Of a stretch of DNA of 64,000 bases, positions 9,474 through 18,625 are shown piece by piece. The stretch covers positions 1 through 64,000 of the forward strand of contig NZ_JAGTTN010000009.1 of NCBI RefSeq assembly GCF_020682705.1, written 5' to 3'. Made by a program: the position numbers and the translations under genes. The DNA is from Microbacterium allomyrinae (GTDB lineage Bacteria > Actinomycetota > Actinomycetes > Actinomycetales > Microbacteriaceae). Within the stretch, counting starts at the first letter, position 1. Every line of letters starts with the position of its first letter. The notes below the pieces were generated by a model. That model was given only the letters and a program-made list of their open reading frames with translations, was not told where the DNA came from and ran no database searches.

Positions 9474-9601
9474 GGGCGAGGACGTCCTCTCGTTCACGGT
9501 GCGTACAGGTACGCCCGAAACCGAACCCCAGCTGCGGCCCCCGACGCGTGTAGCGAGTACCCCGATGCTACACATTCCTGGCGACGGCTCGGCGAGGCCC
9601 C

Positions 9602-10624
9602 TCACTCGGTGACGACGTCGCGCGTGAGGTCGATGGCCGATTCGGGCCACCATGACCCCGCTGCCGGGCCGCCGTTGCACGGGCCATCGCTCTCGCCGGG
9701 GACCTTGATCCACAGGTTCGTGTCGATGACGTCGTCGCCCAGCGACCCGCCGGGCTCGCCGACGAGGCGCCCTGGGGGGTTGCACCATTCGCCGGTGGCG
9801 CCTGCGCCGTTGCGCGAGGTGTCGATGATCGCGTGGAGACCGCTCGACGAGTCCGCGACCTCGTGGGCGTAGGCGATCTCATCTGCCGTGCCGTTGTAGT
9901 TGGAGACATTCGTCGCGAAACCTCGGATGGCGTCGCCCGCGTCGAGCCGATCGATCAGATCCGCCATCTCGTCTGCGGCCAGCCAGCTCGAGTGCCCGCC
10001 GTCGACGTAGATCCACGTCCGCTCCGACGCCAGGGCGTCGATGGCGCCGCTCAGCTGTCGGACGCGGTCTGCGACGTTGCCGCACTCCGGGGCCAGCGCC
10101 AGGCTGTCGGGCTCGAGCACGACGATGGGGGAGACATCGGAGGCTTCCGACAGCGCTTCCCCGATCGCCGTCGTCCAGGCCGTGTACGCGTCTTCGTCCA
10201 GGCCGCCCGCGGAGTGATTGCCGCAGTCGCGCCCCGGCAGCCCGTACACGACGACTCCGAGACGGGCCGACTGCGCGCGCGCCTCCGCAGCGAGGTGTCC
10301 GATGCGTTCGGCGACGACCCCGACCGGGTCGGCCTCCGGCAGCAGCCAGTACATCGTCGGCTGCTCGCTGAGGTACTGGGCAGCGGAATGCTCGGCGGTC
10401 CCTTCGGCGGCGTCGGATGCGGCCTCGGTCGCGGCCGAGAGATCGGATGCGACGATGCGGGTGCCCGGACCCGGAGGCTGGGCCGTCGCTGCCTGACCCA
10501 CGGCGAAGGCGACGGCGAGCGCGATCGCGACGACGAGAACGACACCCGTGATGGCGACCAGGGCGACACGACGCCGTCGCGATCGTGGCGAGCGCGCAGG
10601 GATGGTCGGAAGTGGGGCGGCCAT
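9602..10624 (-). CDS. membrane-anchored glycoside hydrolase family 6 (endoglucanase/cellobiohydrolase-like)
   Basis: 340 residues with one N-terminal membrane anchor (about 20-43) and an extracytoplasmic GH6 domain. GH6 hallmarks are in order: VVVYGLPGRDCG (Asp133, the acid-side aspartate), VLEPDSLA (Asp173), IYVDGGHSSWL, FATNVSNYN, IIDTSRNG, EWCNPPGR and LWIKVPGESDG. The family cleaves beta-1,4-glucans with inversion. Because it is tethered and close to a processive GT2 synthase, it may edit or release an endogenous glycan rather than digest plant cellulose. No carbohydrate-binding or dockerin module is present. Confidence 0.9.
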   Translation of the reverse strand: MAAPLPTIPARSPRSRRRRVALVAITGVVLVVAIALAVAFAVGQAATAQPPGPGTRIVASDLSAATEAASDAAEGTAEHSAAQYLSEQPTMYWLLPEADPVGVVAERIGHLAAEARAQSARLGVVVYGLPGRDCGNHSAGGLDEDAYTAWTTAIGEALSEASDVSPIVVLEPDSLALAPECGNVADRVRQLSGAIDALASERTWIYVDGGHSSWLAADEMADLIDRLDAGDAIRGFATNVSNYNGTADEIAYAHEVADSSSGLHAIIDTSRNGAGATGEWCNPPGRLVGEPGGSLGDDVIDTNLWIKVPGESDGPCNGGPAAGSWWPESAIDLTRDVVTE

Positions 10625-10692
10625 GGGGGGACTCTATCGTCGCCCTGGGCATCGCCGTTCCCGGCGCCGGTGCGAACCCGAGGCCGGTGGGC

Positions 10693-11199
10693 TCAGGCGA
10701 CGGTCGCGGCGACCGCCGTCGTCCTGCGTGGGCTGCGCGATGCTCGTGCCGGCGCGGGACTCGCCGGCGCCGTGAGCACTGCGAGCAGTGCGCGCGCGGC
10801 ATCCGCTCCCGCGACGTCGGCCGCGTCGTCGAACGCTCGCGCGATCAGCGACGCCGCAGATTCGAGCGCGCGTGCCCGGTCTGCCGCCGCGCGTGCGAGG
10901 GTGACCTCGCGATCGGCGGCCCCGTACTGCTCGCGGAGGCGCGCGCGAGCGGCCTCGTCGCTCACGGGCGCCTCAGCGCTCGCCTCGAGGGCGCCTGCCG
11001 CGTGGCGGCGGGTGACCTCTGCCCGCCGCATCGCGTGCAGCGCGGCATCGGCGGATTCTCGTGTGGACTGCCGGACGGCCTCGAGGGCCGAGACCACGTC
11101 GATCGCGCGCGCCGCACGCGCGTGATCCGGGCCCGGAAAGACCACGGTGGTCGAATCGTAGGTCCGACGCGCGGCGGCGCCGGTGCGGGTGGTGCTCAT
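10693..11199 (-). CDS. helical protein of unknown function
   Basis: 168 residues from the ATG at 11199, preceded by GGAGA; the longer upstream frame is ignored because it would run into the divergent promoter. The product is Ala/Arg-rich and almost entirely helical, with no signal peptide or membrane segment and no motif I recognise. It is divergent from the EEP-family gene. Confidence 0.6.
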   Translation of the reverse strand: MSTTRTGAAARRTYDSTTVVFPGPDHARAARAIDVVSALEAVRQSTRESADAALHAMRRAEVTRRHAAGALEASAEAPVSDEAARARLREQYGAADREVTLARAAADRARALESAASLIARAFDDAADVAGADAARALLAVLTAPASPAPARASRSPRRTTAVAATVA

Positions 11200-11242
11200 G
11201 TCGTCTCCATCGATGTCGGGTGACCTTCTGAAAGTGCTGTGC

Positions 11243-11256
11243 GTCGTCGCGACGAC
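11243..11256. promoter_or_regulatory. perfect 14-bp palindrome between divergent genes
   Basis: gtcgtcgcgacgac is a perfect palindrome in the 106-base gap between the divergent genes starting at 11199 and 11306, well placed to be an operator for either. The binding protein is unknown. Confidence 0.35.
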
Positions 11257-11305
11257 ACCAGGCAGATACCCTGTCGTCACGCTTCCCACGTAGGGTGGAG
11301 TCGTC

Positions 11306-12022
11306 ATGAAGGTGATTTCGTACAACCTGCGCAAACACCGTGCGGCCGGCGAGCTGGTGCATCTCGTCGAGCAGCATGCTGCGGACGTGCTCTGCCTCCA
11401 GGAGGCCGACACATCCGACATCCCGGACGAGATCTCCGGCCTGCGCCTGGCGGATTCGACGCAGCGCAACCGCCTGGGTCTCGCGGTCTACTACCGCGAG
11501 AACACCTACCGTGCCGTCGACGTGCGTGCGCTGGCGCTGAAGAAGTCACTCCATGATCGGGTGCTCAAGCCTGCCGAGGAGCGCCTGCTGGGGGTTCGCC
11601 TCCACGACATCGACGAGAACATCGACATCATCGTCGCGTCGTTCCACGCGGCTCCCCTCACCGCGCTCAACTCGCTGCGCCGCCACCAGATCCGCACCGC
11701 GCTCGCGGAGCTGCAGCAGCTCGGCGAAGGGCTGCCGGCACTCATGGTGGGCGACTACAACTACCCCGTCTTCAAGGAGCACCTCGGTCAGCACGTGCGC
11801 GATCAGGGGTACGAGCTGAATCTCAGCGACTCGCGCACGTACACGCGCTACCGGTTCTTCCGCGGGCACTACGACTTCGCGACATCGATCGGCTTCGAGA
11901 TCGATCGAGTGCGCACCCTTCCCCAGGGCCGCAGCGACCACCTGCCCATCCTCGTGACCGCGCGCCCGGCTGCCGGCATCCGGCGCACGGTCGAGGTCGA
12001 GGCGCATTCGGGCGCGGCCTGA
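11306..12022 (+). CDS. endonuclease/exonuclease/phosphatase-family protein
   Basis: 238 residues, the full length of an EEP domain. Family motifs: KVISYNLRKH (metal-binding Asn), LCLQEAD (metal-binding Glu), IIVASFHAAP (catalytic His), LMVGDYNYP (Asp/Asn pair) and GRSDHLPILV (terminal Asp-His). These metal-dependent enzymes cleave phosphodiesters in nucleic acids or lipids; substrate cannot be told here. No signal peptide, so cytoplasmic. A GGAG ribosome-binding site precedes the ATG. Confidence 0.88.
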   Translation: MKVISYNLRKHRAAGELVHLVEQHAADVLCLQEADTSDIPDEISGLRLADSTQRNRLGLAVYYRENTYRAVDVRALALKKSLHDRVLKPAEERLLGVRLHDIDENIDIIVASFHAAPLTALNSLRRHQIRTALAELQQLGEGLPALMVGDYNYPVFKEHLGQHVRDQGYELNLSDSRTYTRYRFFRGHYDFATSIGFEIDRVRTLPQGRSDHLPILVTARPAAGIRRTVEVEAHSGAA

Positions 12023-12032
12023 TACCGACCGC

Positions 12033-12074
12033 AGGCGGGGCCCGCAGAATCTCTCGACTCTGCGGACCCCGCCT
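12033..12074. terminator. long bidirectional hairpin terminator
   Basis: aggcggggcccgcaga (12033-12048) pairs with tctgcggaccccgcct (12059-12074) with a single mismatch over 16 bp and a 10-base loop. It separates the convergent EEP-family and amidase genes and is followed by a CT-rich run. Confidence 0.85.
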
Positions 12075-12095
12075 TCTCTCGCGCGTACCGTGCTG

Positions 12096-13919
12096 CTACT
12101 GCAGGGGGCCGTACAGCGCCGGCGACGTGCGGGCATGCGTCGCCTGCTCGAACGCGTAGGCGAGGCCCAGCAGCGTACCCTCGGCGAAATCACGCCCGAG
12201 CAGCTCGAGGTTCACGTTCGCACCCGGGATCGCCTCGCTCGCCGTCGCCTGGCCCATGGGCAGCGTGACGGACGGCATGCCGGTGTTCGGGCTCAGCCGC
12301 AGGTTGGTGCTCTGCGTGCCGTACGGATTGCCCGACGGGTAGACGAGCGCGTCGAGATCGAGCGAGTCCAGCATCCCCGTGACCAGCACCTTGCCGTCGG
12401 CGAGGACCTTCGTGTGCGACCCCTGCGGACCCGCCCATGCCTGATACGTCTCTTCCGTGACGGTCTCGCGCGAGACGTACGTGCTGAGGCGCGAGGGCAC
12501 GTGGTTGCCCTCGGCCACGATGCCCGGAAGGCTGCGCGCGGTCACATCGGGATCCAGATGCGTGGCGATGTACGAGTTCAGGTCGTGCTTGAACTCGTTG
12601 TTGCTGCCGCTGCCCTCGTTGAGGACGGCCGTGAAAGCCGCCGAGCCGGAGACCTCGACGACCGTGGCGCCGAGCGACTCGAGGGTGGCCCGTGTCTCGT
12701 TCCACAGTCGCACCGTGGTCGCATTGGTGCCGATCATCGATGCCACGTAGCCGATGCGCGCACCCTGCAGGGCGTTCGCGTCGAGCGACGCCGTGTACGA
12801 CTCCGGAACGAGATCCGCCTGCCGCACGGTGACGGGATCCGCCGGGTCGACGCCCACGACCGCATCGAGTGCGACGGCCGCGTCGACGACGCTGCGCGCC
12901 ATCGGGCCGCCGGTGTCCTGGCTGAGTGCCAGCGGGATGATGCCGTCGCGGCTGGCCAGGCCCACGGTCGGACGGATGCCGACCAGCTGGTTGTACGACG
13001 AGGGAACGCGGATCGAACCGCCGGTGTCGGTGCCGAAGCCGATGCCGGCGAGGTTCGCCGAGATCGCCGCACCGGTGCCACCGCTGGAGCCGCCCGCGGT
13101 GCGGGAGGTCGAGTACGGGCTCGCCACGAGCAGCGACGTGCCCGGCGCCTGGAAGGACGAGAACTCCGAGACGAAGCCGAAGGCGAACTCGTCCAGCGCG
13201 GCCTTGGCCAGGATGACGGCACCCGCGTCGCGGAGGCCCTCGACCATGAACGCGTCGGTCGCGGTCTGGTTGATGTTCCAGCAGCCGCAGCCGCCGGTGG
13301 TCACCATATCGGCGGTGTCGTAGTTGTCCTTCAGAGCGATGGGCACGCCGAGCAGCATGCTGGTCATGCCGTTCTCGGAGCGCTCCGCGTCGGCGGCGGC
13401 GGCCGCCGCGAGAGCCTGCTCGCTCACCGTGATGATCGAATTGAGCGGGCGTCCGGTGTCGGAGGGATCGACCTTGGTCCGGTCGTACGCGGCGATCCGG
13501 TCGATGTACTCCTGGGTGATGTCGACGGACGTCACCACTCCGGCGTTCATCGCCGCCTGCATGTCGATCACGGAGGCCTCGAGCAGTTCGAACGGACCGT
13601 CGTCGTACAGCACGCGCTGGGACAGCGACGCGATGTCGGCGACCGTGATCTCACCGTCGCCGTCGAGGTCGATGAGGGCGATCGACGCCCACGTGGGGTC
13701 GGTGTCGGTGACACCGATGCTCAGGGCCGCGGCATCCAGGTCGGCGATCGTGACCTGGTCGTCGCCGGTGAGGTCGAGTTCTGCGTAGAACGGCGCGAGG
13801 AACGGCGCCGCGGTCTGCGTCGCAGGGTCCGCGGCGGCGGCGGGCACGGCGACAGCCGTTGCGGCGACCGTGCCCAGGATGGCGGCGACGGCGATCGCAC
13901 GAGCGGCGGGCTTGTTCAC
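12096..13919 (-). CDS. secreted amidase-signature enzyme with N-terminal dockerin-like module
   Basis: 607 residues from the GTG at 13919, chosen because an AGAGGAGA ribosome-binding site precedes it and a classical signal peptide begins there; an ATG at 13982 would put 21 polar residues in front of the signal. Residues 49-102 carry two EF-hand-like repeats (DLTGDDQVTIAD and DLDGDGEITVAD) typical of type I dockerins. The amidase domain has the Ser-cisSer-Lys triad intact: IALKDN (Lys197), AGGSSGGTG and GTDTGGSIR (Ser302). It hydrolyses an unknown amide outside the cell. It lies 59 bases downstream of a cohesin gene on the same strand, so it is probably docked to that wall-anchored protein. 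Confidence 0.92.
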   Translation of the reverse strand: MNKPAARAIAVAAILGTVAATAVAVPAAAADPATQTAAPFLAPFYAELDLTGDDQVTIADLDAAALSIGVTDTDPTWASIALIDLDGDGEITVADIASLSQRVLYDDGPFELLEASVIDMQAAMNAGVVTSVDITQEYIDRIAAYDRTKVDPSDTGRPLNSIITVSEQALAAAAAADAERSENGMTSMLLGVPIALKDNYDTADMVTTGGCGCWNINQTATDAFMVEGLRDAGAVILAKAALDEFAFGFVSEFSSFQAPGTSLLVASPYSTSRTAGGSSGGTGAAISANLAGIGFGTDTGGSIRVPSSYNQLVGIRPTVGLASRDGIIPLALSQDTGGPMARSVVDAAVALDAVVGVDPADPVTVRQADLVPESYTASLDANALQGARIGYVASMIGTNATTVRLWNETRATLESLGATVVEVSGSAAFTAVLNEGSGSNNEFKHDLNSYIATHLDPDVTARSLPGIVAEGNHVPSRLSTYVSRETVTEETYQAWAGPQGSHTKVLADGKVLVTGMLDSLDLDALVYPSGNPYGTQSTNLRLSPNTGMPSVTLPMGQATASEAIPGANVNLELLGRDFAEGTLLGLAYAFEQATHARTSPALYGPLQ

Positions 13920-13978
13920 CGTGAGTCTCCTCTGGAGGGATGTGGGTTCGATGGCGGGGGAGGCGGCTGCGGTGCGGT

Positions 13979-14731
13979 TCATCGCGTCACCGCCCGTCGG
14001 CGCAGGACGAGAACGACGCCGAGGCCGATGACCGCGGCGGCGATGAGACCGGCGATGATCCAGACCGCCGCGTCGGCACCCGTGATCGCGAGCGGGCCGC
14101 TGCCTTCGCTCGAGGCCGGTTCGGCGCTGGTGGACGGGGTCGGTGTCGCGGACGGCTCGGGCGTTGCGGACGGCTCGGGCGTTGCGGACGGCTCCGGCGT
14201 CGGCGCTGCCACGACGGTCGTCGTCGCGGTGACCGGTGCGCCGAGCGTGGCCGTCTCGCTGGTCGAGCTGATGAACGTGGCGCTCTCGAGGTCGATGTCG
14301 GCGAGCCCGTCGGTCAGCGCGGTGAAGCTGAACGTGATCAGCGACAGCGATCCGGTCAACCCCGGCGACGTGCCCAGACGCGTGTGGGTGAAGCTCACGG
14401 TGCCGGAACCGCTCGAGACCGAGTCGAAGCCTCCATAGGGAAAGGAGCCGGTGGCGTCGTCATATGAGATCAGCGCCGGGTCGAAGCCGATCGTCAGCTC
14501 GTAGGCGAAGAGGTCCGTCGCCGCGGGCGCGGAGATCGTCACGTCGAACGTGTCTCCGGCCGTGACGGATGCGGGAGCGGCGATGGTGATCGCGCCCGTC
14601 TCGGGCGCGGCGGCGAGGGCCGCAGGCGCGAGAGCGACGGCGCCGCCGAAGAGTGCGGAGGCCGCGGCGACGACGGCGATTCCGCGAGCGCTCGCGCGTC
14701 TCATGCGGGTTCGGATGGTGGATTCAGGCAT
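13979..14731 (-). CDS. LAxTG-anchored cohesin-domain surface protein
   Basis: 250 residues from the ATG at 14731 (GAGAAGGA ribosome-binding site). Signal peptide ending AALAAAPE; a cohesin domain at about 50-165 (ITIAAPASVTAGDTFDVTIS, then ELTIGFDPALISYDD); a Pro/Thr/Ser tether with three PEPSATPEP-like repeats; and a sorting signal LAITG, hydrophobic helix and RRRAVTR tail. Cohesins bind dockerins, and the adjacent gene encodes a dockerin-amidase. LAxTG is typically a sortase E motif; the only sortase in this window is a truncated class C enzyme, so the anchoring enzyme is probably encoded elsewhere. Confidence 0.9.
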   Translation of the reverse strand: MPESTIRTRMRRASARGIAVVAAASALFGGAVALAPAALAAAPETGAITIAAPASVTAGDTFDVTISAPAATDLFAYELTIGFDPALISYDDATGSFPYGGFDSVSSGSGTVSFTHTRLGTSPGLTGSLSLITFSFTALTDGLADIDLESATFISSTSETATLGAPVTATTTVVAAPTPEPSATPEPSATPEPSATPTPSTSAEPASSEGSGPLAITGADAAVWIIAGLIAAAVIGLGVVLVLRRRAVTR

Positions 14732-14905
14732 GCGTGAGCAGGTCCTTCTCTGTGGCGGACCGTCGACGCGCATGCGAGTGCATTTCGCGCCGGCGCGCCC
14801 GGATATATCGGGTACCTGGACTCTTCCACCGCCGTGTTTCCCCGCGATTTCCGAATGTTGCTCGGGAATCACACGCGGTATGAGAGAGGTGCTCGGTCCT
14901 CCCGA

Positions 14906-15754
14906 TCAGACGCCGGCGAGCGTCGGATCAGCGTCGTTCCACTTCTCGATTCCCTGCACGACCCAGAACGCGAAGAACAGTGCGAGCGCAGCCGCTTCGG
15001 CGATGAGGACGATCGGAATGCCGCTGCCCCCGGCCTGCGGGAGCACGAAGACGTACGCCACGAGCACCAGCACCAGTCCTGCCGCGATCAGCGCGTAGAG
15101 AATGCGGAAGACCGGAGCGGGCGGTGCGCCCCGGCGAGGGAACGCCGTGAGGATCGCCACCAGCGCGAAAAGGGCGAAGAAGGCGATCGTCGCGACGAAG
15201 TGCCCCTGCTGCAGGAACGCATTCCGCGCGAGCGCCCACGCGAGTCCGACCACGGCGAGCACCGCGACCGTCACCGCCAGCGAGAACCACACCGCGGCGA
15301 GCGACACCTGTCGGAGCGCGGCCAGAAGCACCGCGACCAGCACGGTGAGCCCGCCCACGATGAGGTAGGTCATGACGCCGTTCGCGGCATCCGCTTCATA
15401 GGCGGGCGGAAAGCAGCGGTACGTGCACGGCACGGCGACGCCCGGGATGGAACCGGGGACGACCGTCGTCGGCACGAGCGCGATCAGCGGTGCGAAGAGA
15501 GCGGATGCGTCGAGAAGCGCGCGCTCGATGCCGGTGCCCGAGAGGGCGACGAGGGCGAGGGAGGCGGCGATGAGGGCGCCGACGAAGGCGTCGCGCGCGG
15601 GACTGTAGAAGTAGTCGCTCATCGACGGCAGCCAGCCGACATCCTGCGCGGCGAGCCCGACCGATACGAAGATCACGACGATCGTGCCCGCGATGCCGAT
15701 GCGCAGGTAACGGTACGTGCGCTCCAGCGATGTCGAGACCGGCGCGGTGGACAT
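14906..15754 (-). CDS. polytopic membrane protein of unknown function
   Basis: 282 residues with seven or so predicted membrane segments. The order (a first segment, an external loop with DVGWLPSMSDYFYSPARDAFVGAL, then a CTYRCFPP loop with two cysteines that could form a disulfide) recalls small DUF998-like membrane proteins, but I cannot assign a family securely. No catalytic motif is visible. It seems to be a single-gene unit. Confidence 0.75.
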   Translation of the reverse strand: MSTAPVSTSLERTYRYLRIGIAGTIVVIFVSVGLAAQDVGWLPSMSDYFYSPARDAFVGALIAASLALVALSGTGIERALLDASALFAPLIALVPTTVVPGSIPGVAVPCTYRCFPPAYEADAANGVMTYLIVGGLTVLVAVLLAALRQVSLAAVWFSLAVTVAVLAVVGLAWALARNAFLQQGHFVATIAFFALFALVAILTAFPRRGAPPAPVFRILYALIAAGLVLVLVAYVFVLPQAGGSGIPIVLIAEAAALALFFAFWVVQGIEKWNDADPTLAGV

Positions 15755-15823
15755 GAGGTCAGGCTAGCGACACGCGCCGACGCAGGACCCGGCCACACGC
15801 GCGCCGGGACGGGAAGGCGACGC

Positions 15824-16186
15824 TCAGGCTCCGAAGTACGCGCGGGCCGAGCGCGTGTAGAGCAGGATCAGGCCGATGATCGACAGGCCCGCTCCGGCGA
15901 TCGCCGACCAGAGGCTCTCTCCGGAGAACATGCCGAGCACTTCGAGCACGATGTTCAGCACGAACACGATCGTCGCGATGGTCCGAGCCGTGGGGTTGCC
16001 GCGCCACAGCCCGACACCCACGGCGAGCGTCACGCCGCCGATCAGAAGGCTGATCCACCCGAGGATGGCGGGCCACGTGACGAAGACGCCGGCGATGATG
16101 ACGACGATCGAGCCGATGATCTGCAAGAACCCGGACAGCCACGCGATGATCGCGACCAGGGTCACGCCCAGGGGACGGTTCGCCAT
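15824..16186 (-). CDS. small four-helix membrane protein
   Basis: 120 residues with four predicted membrane helices and the motif GVGLWRGNPTART in the loop between helices 2 and 3, as in a family of small actinobacterial membrane proteins of unknown function. No enzyme motif. It is transcribed with, or independently of, the gene ending at 14906. Confidence 0.75.
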   Translation of the reverse strand: MANRPLGVTLVAIIAWLSGFLQIIGSIVVIIAGVFVTWPAILGWISLLIGGVTLAVGVGLWRGNPTARTIATIVFVLNIVLEVLGMFSGESLWSAIAGAGLSIIGLILLYTRSARAYFGA

Positions 16187-16298
16187 GAGAGCCTCTCGCT
16201 CGGTCGGCAGCGCGCTCCGGCTGCCTCGGCCCCAACGTATCGGTTCATGGCGGCCGCAGCCAACACCGAACGGATGCCGTGCAGCTGCGGTTGCCTCG

Positions 16299-17609
16299 CT
16301 ACGGGCGACCCATGCCGTAGTACGTCCACCCGGCGTCGCGCCACGCGCCCGCGTCGAGACAGTTTCGTCCGTCGACGATGATCCGGCCGGCGGTGAGCGT
16401 GGCGGCGTGCTCGGGCGCGAGGTCGTGGCGGTACTCGTCCCACTCGGTCACGACGATGACGGCATCGGCACTGCGCAGCGCCTCATCCCGATCTTCGATG
16501 TACGTGAGCTGGGGGTGCACGCGCTGGGCATTCGGGATCGCCGCGGGATCGGTGATCGTCACGTGTGCACCGAGCCCATGCAGGCGCACCGCGACATCGA
16601 GGGCGGGCGAATCGCGGATGTCGTCGCTGTGCGGCTTGAAGGCCGCGCCGAGCACGGTGACGTTCTTCTGGAAGACGGAGCCGCCGAGCGCGTCCGAGAC
16701 GATCTCGACGGCACGATCGCGGCGACGGAGGTTGATCGCGTCGATCTCGCGGAGGAAGGCGACCGATTCGCCCTTGCCGAGTTCTTCGGCACGAGCCGAG
16801 AAGGCGCGGATGTCCTTGGGCAGGCATCCCCCGCCGAATCCGATTCCCGCACCGAGAAAGCGCCGGCCGATGCGGGCGTCGTGCCCGATCGCGTCGGCGA
16901 GCTGGGTGACGTCGGCGCCGGTGACCTCGGCGATCTCGGCCATCGCGTTGATGAACGAGATCTTCGTGGCGAGGAACGCGTTGGCGGCGACCTTGACGAG
17001 CTCGGCGGTGGCGAGATCGGTGACGATGAACGGCGTGTTCTTGGCGACCGCTGGGTGGTACACCTCGCGCAGCACGTCTGCGGCGAGGACGCCCGGTTCG
17101 CCGCTCGGCACGCCGACGACCAGCCGGTCGGGATCGATCGTGTCTTTCACGGCCCATCCTTCGCGGAGGAACTCCGGGTTCCACACCAGCGTCGCGCCGG
17201 TCGCCTCGACGCGCGGGGTCAGGCCCGCCGCGGTGCCGACCGGGACGGTCGACTTGCCGGCGATGATGTCACCGGCAGACAGGTACGGCAGCAGAGCGTC
17301 GACCGCTGCGTTCACGTAGGTGAGGTCGGCGGCGTATCCGTCCTTCTGCTGCGGCGTGCCGACGCCGACGAAGTGGACCTTCGCGCCCGATGCCTCGGCC
17401 ATGTCGGTCGTGAACCGCAGGCGGCCCGACGCGATGCCCTCGGTGAGGATCTCCGCGAGCCCCGGCTCGAAGAACGGCGCCTGGCCCTTGGCCAGCGAGT
17501 CGATCTTGCGCGCGTCGACGTCGATGCCGACGACATCGTGGCCGATCGATGCCATCGCCGCGGCGTGCACCGCACCCAGGTAGCCGCAACCGATCACTGA
17601 CAGACGCAT
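16299..17609 (-). CDS. ugd: UDP-glucose 6-dehydrogenase
   Basis: 436 residues, full length. It oxidises UDP-glucose to UDP-glucuronate in two NAD-dependent steps. N-terminal Rossmann motif GCGYLGAVHAA; substrate-binding WNPEFLREGWAVKD; catalytic Cys262 in GIGFGGGCLPKD; C-terminal UDP-binding domain with AFKPHSDDIRDSP. It is the last gene of the long minus-strand EPS operon, 56 bases after a GT2 gene, and supplies UDP-glucuronate for this or the neighbouring gene clusters. Confidence 0.96.
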   Translation of the reverse strand: MRLSVIGCGYLGAVHAAAMASIGHDVVGIDVDARKIDSLAKGQAPFFEPGLAEILTEGIASGRLRFTTDMAEASGAKVHFVGVGTPQQKDGYAADLTYVNAAVDALLPYLSAGDIIAGKSTVPVGTAAGLTPRVEATGATLVWNPEFLREGWAVKDTIDPDRLVVGVPSGEPGVLAADVLREVYHPAVAKNTPFIVTDLATAELVKVAANAFLATKISFINAMAEIAEVTGADVTQLADAIGHDARIGRRFLGAGIGFGGGCLPKDIRAFSARAEELGKGESVAFLREIDAINLRRRDRAVEIVSDALGGSVFQKNVTVLGAAFKPHSDDIRDSPALDVAVRLHGLGAHVTITDPAAIPNAQRVHPQLTYIEDRDEALRSADAVIVVTEWDEYRHDLAPEHAATLTAGRIIVDGRNCLDAGAWRDAGWTYYGMGRP

Positions 17610-17665
17610 GAATCTCCTTTGTCGACGAACTATCCACTCTTACCAGACCGATGTTTCGGGTTCGG

Positions 17666-18625
17666 TCACGTGACGGTCGGAGTCTCCAGAGCACGCCGGT
17701 ACCCGCGCATCGCGAGGGCCCGCCGAAGAAAGCGGGCGACACCATCCTGCAGCGTGAAGAGACGAACCGCGCCGCAAGCACGGTACACGACCACAGCAGA
17801 AGCGAGGGTCAGACCCCCCGAGTCGGCCGCGGCGATGCGGCGCTGCGCCGCCCCGAGCACTCTGCTGTATGACGGCGGGATCGTCACGATCGGAGTGAGC
17901 TGGGCCGGACGCTCGCCCCACCGCTGTTCCAGGGCGTGCACGGCGCCGCCGCGAGCTTCGCACTCGCGCAGATAGGGGCGAAGGCCACGACTGTGGTGAT
18001 GTCGCGCGCGGGCCGAGTCGTCGAAGACGGCGGTCGCGCCGAGTTCGAGCAGCCGGATGCCGAGATCGAGGTCTTCGTTGTATTCCAGTCGCACCGACGG
18101 CTTGACCGCTTCCGCGCGCCGGTACAGGTCGGCCGGCAGGCTGACGTTCCCACCCCACAGCGACTTCAGAATGGTGGCGGAACCTCCGCGCCGCCACGCA
18201 TCGGCCTGGATCTCGTAGTCCCGCGCGTAGAGATAGGTGGGCGCGGCATCGCGCCCGCGCTTCGCGGGCAGCGCGATCGGCATGTACCCCTGCACGACGT
18301 GGTCTTGCGCGACGGCGTGTGCCGCACGATGGCGATCCACCAGCCCCGGCTCCGGCACGACGTCGTCGTCCACCGCCAGCACGAGATCGCATCTCACTCG
18401 TTCGAGGCCGGCGATCCGCGCCCGCGCCAGCCCTCGGTTGACGGCGAGTTCGACCACTTCCACGGGGCCCGATCGTGCGATCACGTCCTCCCACCCGGGG
18501 TGCGGCCCGTCGAGGACGATGATGATCTGGTTCGCCCCCTGTCGTCGATACTCGTCCACGAGCCTGGGCAGCAGTTCGAGCCGGTGGTACGAGGGAAGGA
18601 CGACCGAGAGCGTGAGTTCGCTCAT
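17666..18625 (-). CDS. family 2 glycosyltransferase
   Basis: 319 residues with a GT-A fold: start LSVVLPSYHRLELL, nucleotide-binding region and the metal-binding DXD-like stretch VLAVDDDVVPEPG; NEDLDLGIRLLELGA is the catalytic-base region. No membrane segments of note. Its ATG overlaps the stop of the acyltransferase gene by 4 bases, linking it to the acylation genes. Donor and acceptor unknown. Confidence 0.88.
   Translation of the reverse strand: MSELTLSVVLPSYHRLELLPRLVDEYRRQGANQIIIVLDGPHPGWEDVIARSGPVEVVELAVNRGLARARIAGLERVRCDLVLAVDDDVVPEPGLVDRHRAAHAVAQDHVVQGYMPIALPAKRGRDAAPTYLYARDYEIQADAWRRGGSATILKSLWGGNVSLPADLYRRAEAVKPSVRLEYNEDLDLGIRLLELGATAVFDDSARARHHHSRGLRPYLRECEARGGAVHALEQRWGERPAQLTPIVTIPPSYSRVLGAAQRRIAAADSGGLTLASAVVVYRACGAVRLFTLQDGVARFLRRALAMRGYRRALETPTVT

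Noticed and set aside
12090..14438. 782-codon plus-strand frame opposite the amidase and cohesin genes
   Set aside because: Arg/Gly/Asp-rich, no domain; the minus strand carries signal peptides, dockerin, cohesin and amidase motifs. A typical high-GC shadow.
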